From Tepidicaulis sp002389665 (GTDB lineage: Bacteria; Pseudomonadota; Alphaproteobacteria; Parvibaculales; Parvibaculaceae): DNA of 64,000 nt. Each line of letters opens with the position of its first letter. Position 1 is the stretch's first letter. The stretch spans positions 186,001-250,000 of the forward strand of contig NZ_OZ244942.1 of the NCBI RefSeq assembly GCF_965222285.1. The letters run 5' to 3'. A program made the position numbers and the translations under genes. Below the pieces are notes generated by a model. The model made no database searches, was not told the origin of the DNA, and worked only from the letters and a program-made list of their open reading frames with translations. Below, piece by piece: positions 62,169 through 64,000 of the stretch.

Positions 62169-63833
62169 CTACTGGTTAATCGGCGAAATAGTCGACTGGA
62201 TACGGCTTGGTTTCGCCTGCGTTGATGGCTTGTCAGAGTCAACATGGGGCCAATGAGCGTGAATATGAACATAGTATTCCCCCCATTCGTGAACTGGCTT
62301 CAATTGAACATCAACTGTCTCTCCGCATCTTTGGCCATCTATTGGTGTGCATACGATCTTATGAACTGTCATTTGCAGTAGATTCCGAATTGGGGAAGCG
62401 TATTTCCGGTTATCCCATTCCGCTCGCACTGCGTCGATCGAGCCTTGCAGCTTGGTCAAGATGTCGTAGTGGCCAGCCTCAATGTCGGGGATCTGCGGCA
62501 TAGCTTTAATCTCATCACGCCTGTCTTGCAGCTGTCGCAGGCGCTCCCAGTCCATTTTTATGCCTTTCTCCAGCGCGTCAAACAGCCGACCGATTCTGGA
62601 ATCTAACATTTCGGCTTCTCTCTGAAGCTTAATGCGAGAGGCAAGCGCCCTTGAAAGCGGATCTTTTAGCGCTGCCGACCAATCAGGAATCGATTGAATG
62701 AATGCTTCCAACGAGGCAAGGACCGTCGCTGTCAAATACTGTTCTCTCCATCCGCGAGAGTTCTTGCACTTATGTTCGAACCGGTGAGTGACGCAGACAT
62801 AGCGCGTATGGTTGGCAACATTCTTCAAGCCGCCGCACCAACCGCATGTCACAAGGCCCGTGAGTGGTCGCGCAGCGCCAATTGGCTGCGAGATGTGTGA
62901 CTTTGAGGTGGTGGGGCGTTTTTTGCGTGCCCGATACTTTCTGGGCGCGGCCCGCTGCGCGTGCACTTTCGCCCATAGTTCGTCGGAAACGATGCGCAAG
63001 TCTGGAACGGGGGTGGTGACCCACTCATCACGAGGATTGAGGACGTACTTTCGCTTTCCAGTGCGCGGGTCCACTACTTTGCGCATGCGATTGTAGATCA
63101 TTATCCCGCGATAAAGATCGTTATGAAGGATGCCGCGATGTCGGCTAGCTTCGCCGGTGATGGAATGCACTCTCCAAAGCTTTCCGCTAGGAGAGGGGAC
63201 CTCATCGTCATTAAGCGACTGAACGATCTGCCGAACGGGAATTCCATCCACGTATTCTTTGAATATGCGGCGAATTATCTTTGCCTGATCTGGATGGACT
63301 TCCCTAAGTCCATTCACATATTGGCCCTTCGCATCCAGCTCTCCTCTCACCACCCGATACCCATATGCGATGCCGGCCGGCGCTCGGCCCGAAGAGGCGA
63401 TTGCCTTATGCGCTCTTCTAACCTTGTCTTTCATATCACGTAAGAAAAGCGCGTTCATGGTGCCCTTAAAGCCGATATGCAGATCGCTCACGGCCCCTTC
63501 GTGGCCGGTCCATATCCGGACACCGCAATGCTGCAGCACCTCATAAATGGAAGCGATGTCAGACAGTGAGCGTGAAATGCGGTCGAGCCCTTCGGCTATC
63601 AGCACATCAAACTGTCCCCGTTCCGCTGCCTCGAGCATGGACTGAAGGCCTGGACGAGAGGTTGTGGCGCCGGAAAGGGCGGCGTCACTGTAGATTGCTA
63701 CCGGATGATGGGTGGAGAAATTCCGTTCCATCAAAGAAGTACAAAGCGACACCTGATCTTCAATTGAAGCAGGGTTTTGAAGGTCGCTCGAATAGCGAGC
63801 GTAGATTGCAACTCGGGGCGAGCAATCGGCCAT
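62169..63833 (-). CDS. large serine recombinase
   Basis: A 554-residue recombinase. The resolvase-type catalytic domain (about 8-150) has the nucleophile Ser in Y-A-R-Y-S-S-D and the R-I-S-R-S block near 82. A recombinase domain (about 165-290, G-I-A-Y-G-Y then R-R-I-F-K-E-Y) follows, then a zinc ribbon (C-G-W-C near 352, C-V ... C-K near 367-375) and a coiled-coil region. These enzymes integrate and excise phages and transposons at short core sites. It lies 123 bases from the candidate attR. Confidence 0.93.
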   Translation of the reverse strand: MADCSPRVAIYARYSSDLQNPASIEDQVSLCTSLMERNFSTHHPVAIYSDAALSGATTSRPGLQSMLEAAERGQFDVLIAEGLDRISRSLSDIASIYEVLQHCGVRIWTGHEGAVSDLHIGFKGTMNALFLRDMKDKVRRAHKAIASSGRAPAGIAYGYRVVRGELDAKGQYVNGLREVHPDQAKIIRRIFKEYVDGIPVRQIVQSLNDDEVPSPSGKLWRVHSITGEASRHRGILHNDLYRGIMIYNRMRKVVDPRTGKRKYVLNPRDEWVTTPVPDLRIVSDELWAKVHAQRAAPRKYRARKKRPTTSKSHISQPIGAARPLTGLVTCGWCGGLKNVANHTRYVCVTHRFEHKCKNSRGWREQYLTATVLASLEAFIQSIPDWSAALKDPLSRALASRIKLQREAEMLDSRIGRLFDALEKGIKMDWERLRQLQDRRDEIKAMPQIPDIEAGHYDILTKLQGSIDAVRAEWDNRKYASPIRNLLQMTVHKIVCTPIDGQRCGETVDVQLKPVHEWGEYYVHIHAHWPHVDSDKPSTQAKPSRIQSTISPINQ

Positions 63834-63956
63834 GGTTTTTCGAGAGCCAGGTTAAGGGGTCTCGTCTCCCTACCCATCCAACGATGAGTCCGCAAGGCCT
63901 ATCCGAAAATAAAATGTGGATTTTTATTTTTCGCTAACCAATTGATTCCGCGACGT

Positions 63957-63963
63957 TTTGTCC
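63957..63963. repeat. candidate attR core (TTTGTCC)
   Basis: TTTGTCC here matches 47084-47090. The next base begins the resumed 10-bp array. The serine recombinase gene lies just inside. Confidence 0.5.
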
Positions 63964-64000
63964 ATGTTTGCCGGACATCGCCGGAGTTTGTCTGAGCTTG
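63963..64000. repeat. tandem 10-bp iteron-like array, right part, runs off the window
   Basis: CATGTTTGCC, GGACATCGCC, GGAGTTTGTC and a partial TGAGCTTG unit have the same period and consensus as the array at 47020-47089 and the same orientation. One unit (GGAGTTTGTC) is identical in both. Confidence 0.75.

Noticed and set aside
45661..64000. Searched for a second copy of the tRNA-Ala 3' end as an att repeat
   Set aside because: None is visible in the window. If the island used the tRNA, the other end is beyond 64 kb.

Overview
The window reads as a GC-rich alphaproteobacterial chromosome (Hyphomicrobiales/Parvibaculales-like by gene order; genus not determined) that gives way, right after a tRNA-Ala(GGC) gene near 45.6 kb, to a lower-GC accessory region running to the end of the window. 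The class assignment rests on gene order: pckA ... chvI-chvG-hprK-EIIA-HPr-ahcY, a DivL-type kinase, tsaE-amgK-murU-addB-addA-trxA, and the opposing folC-accD-trpA-trpB-trpF-pyrF-ytoQ-lapA-ihfB-sppA-rpsA-cmk-aroA block.

Core, 1-45.6 kb. The left edge holds the start of pckA on the minus strand. Between pckA and chvI, usually neighbours in this class, sit a HugZ/DUF2470 protein, a MATE exporter, a TetR repressor facing a secreted YHS protein (with two related palindromic operators in between), and an M20 peptidase. ChvI/ChvG, HprK, EIIA and HPr form the envelope-stress and PTS-Ntr-like regulatory block. A 2 kb AT-richer insert between ahcY and the DivL gene carries a divergent pair: a protein with a HEPN-type RX4H motif and a PIN-like protein. 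The DivL homologue has Tyr where kinases carry the phospho-His. An IorA/IorB molybdenum hydroxylase, a DUF2254 membrane protein and a ferredoxin/ferredoxin reductase pair precede tsaE. Then come AmgK/MurU peptidoglycan recycling, AddAB recombination, thioredoxin, and a long minus-strand run of tryptophan, pyrimidine, folate, fatty-acid and translation genes.

Accessory region, 45.66-64 kb. It looks nested. Outer layer: a RepC-like plasmid replication initiator next to the tRNA, followed by a tandem array of 10-bp iteron-like units. Middle layer: about 16.9 kb of cargo ending in a large serine recombinase. The array stops at 47.09 kb and resumes, in the same 10-bp phase, at 63.96 kb, and both breakpoints carry TTTGTCC. 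The simplest reading is that a serine-recombinase element inserted into the array. Inner layer: a 2,497-bp IS21-family element that splits a LysR gene in frame with an 8-bp target duplication.

Cargo. Two regulatory modules are visible. (1) An ECF sigma factor whose C-terminus is fused to an RskA-like anti-sigma domain ending in one membrane helix. The same bipartite promoter (GCATCC-N16-GGTAGT) lies before the sigma gene and before a following ferritin-like / cytochrome c / GTP cyclohydrolase I operon. (2) A complete ncgA-ncgB-ncgC-nirK operon (type C two-domain multicopper oxidase, diheme and monoheme cytochromes, copper nitrite reductase) with an outer-membrane protein and nsrR downstream. 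Two AGGTAT-N5-ATACC palindromes bracket a TTGACA promoter in front of it. Two Rnk-like genes and a PtsN-like gene lie between the modules, and a degraded cysJ/cysI remnant lies to the right. Together this looks like a mobile nitrite/nitric-oxide tolerance island.
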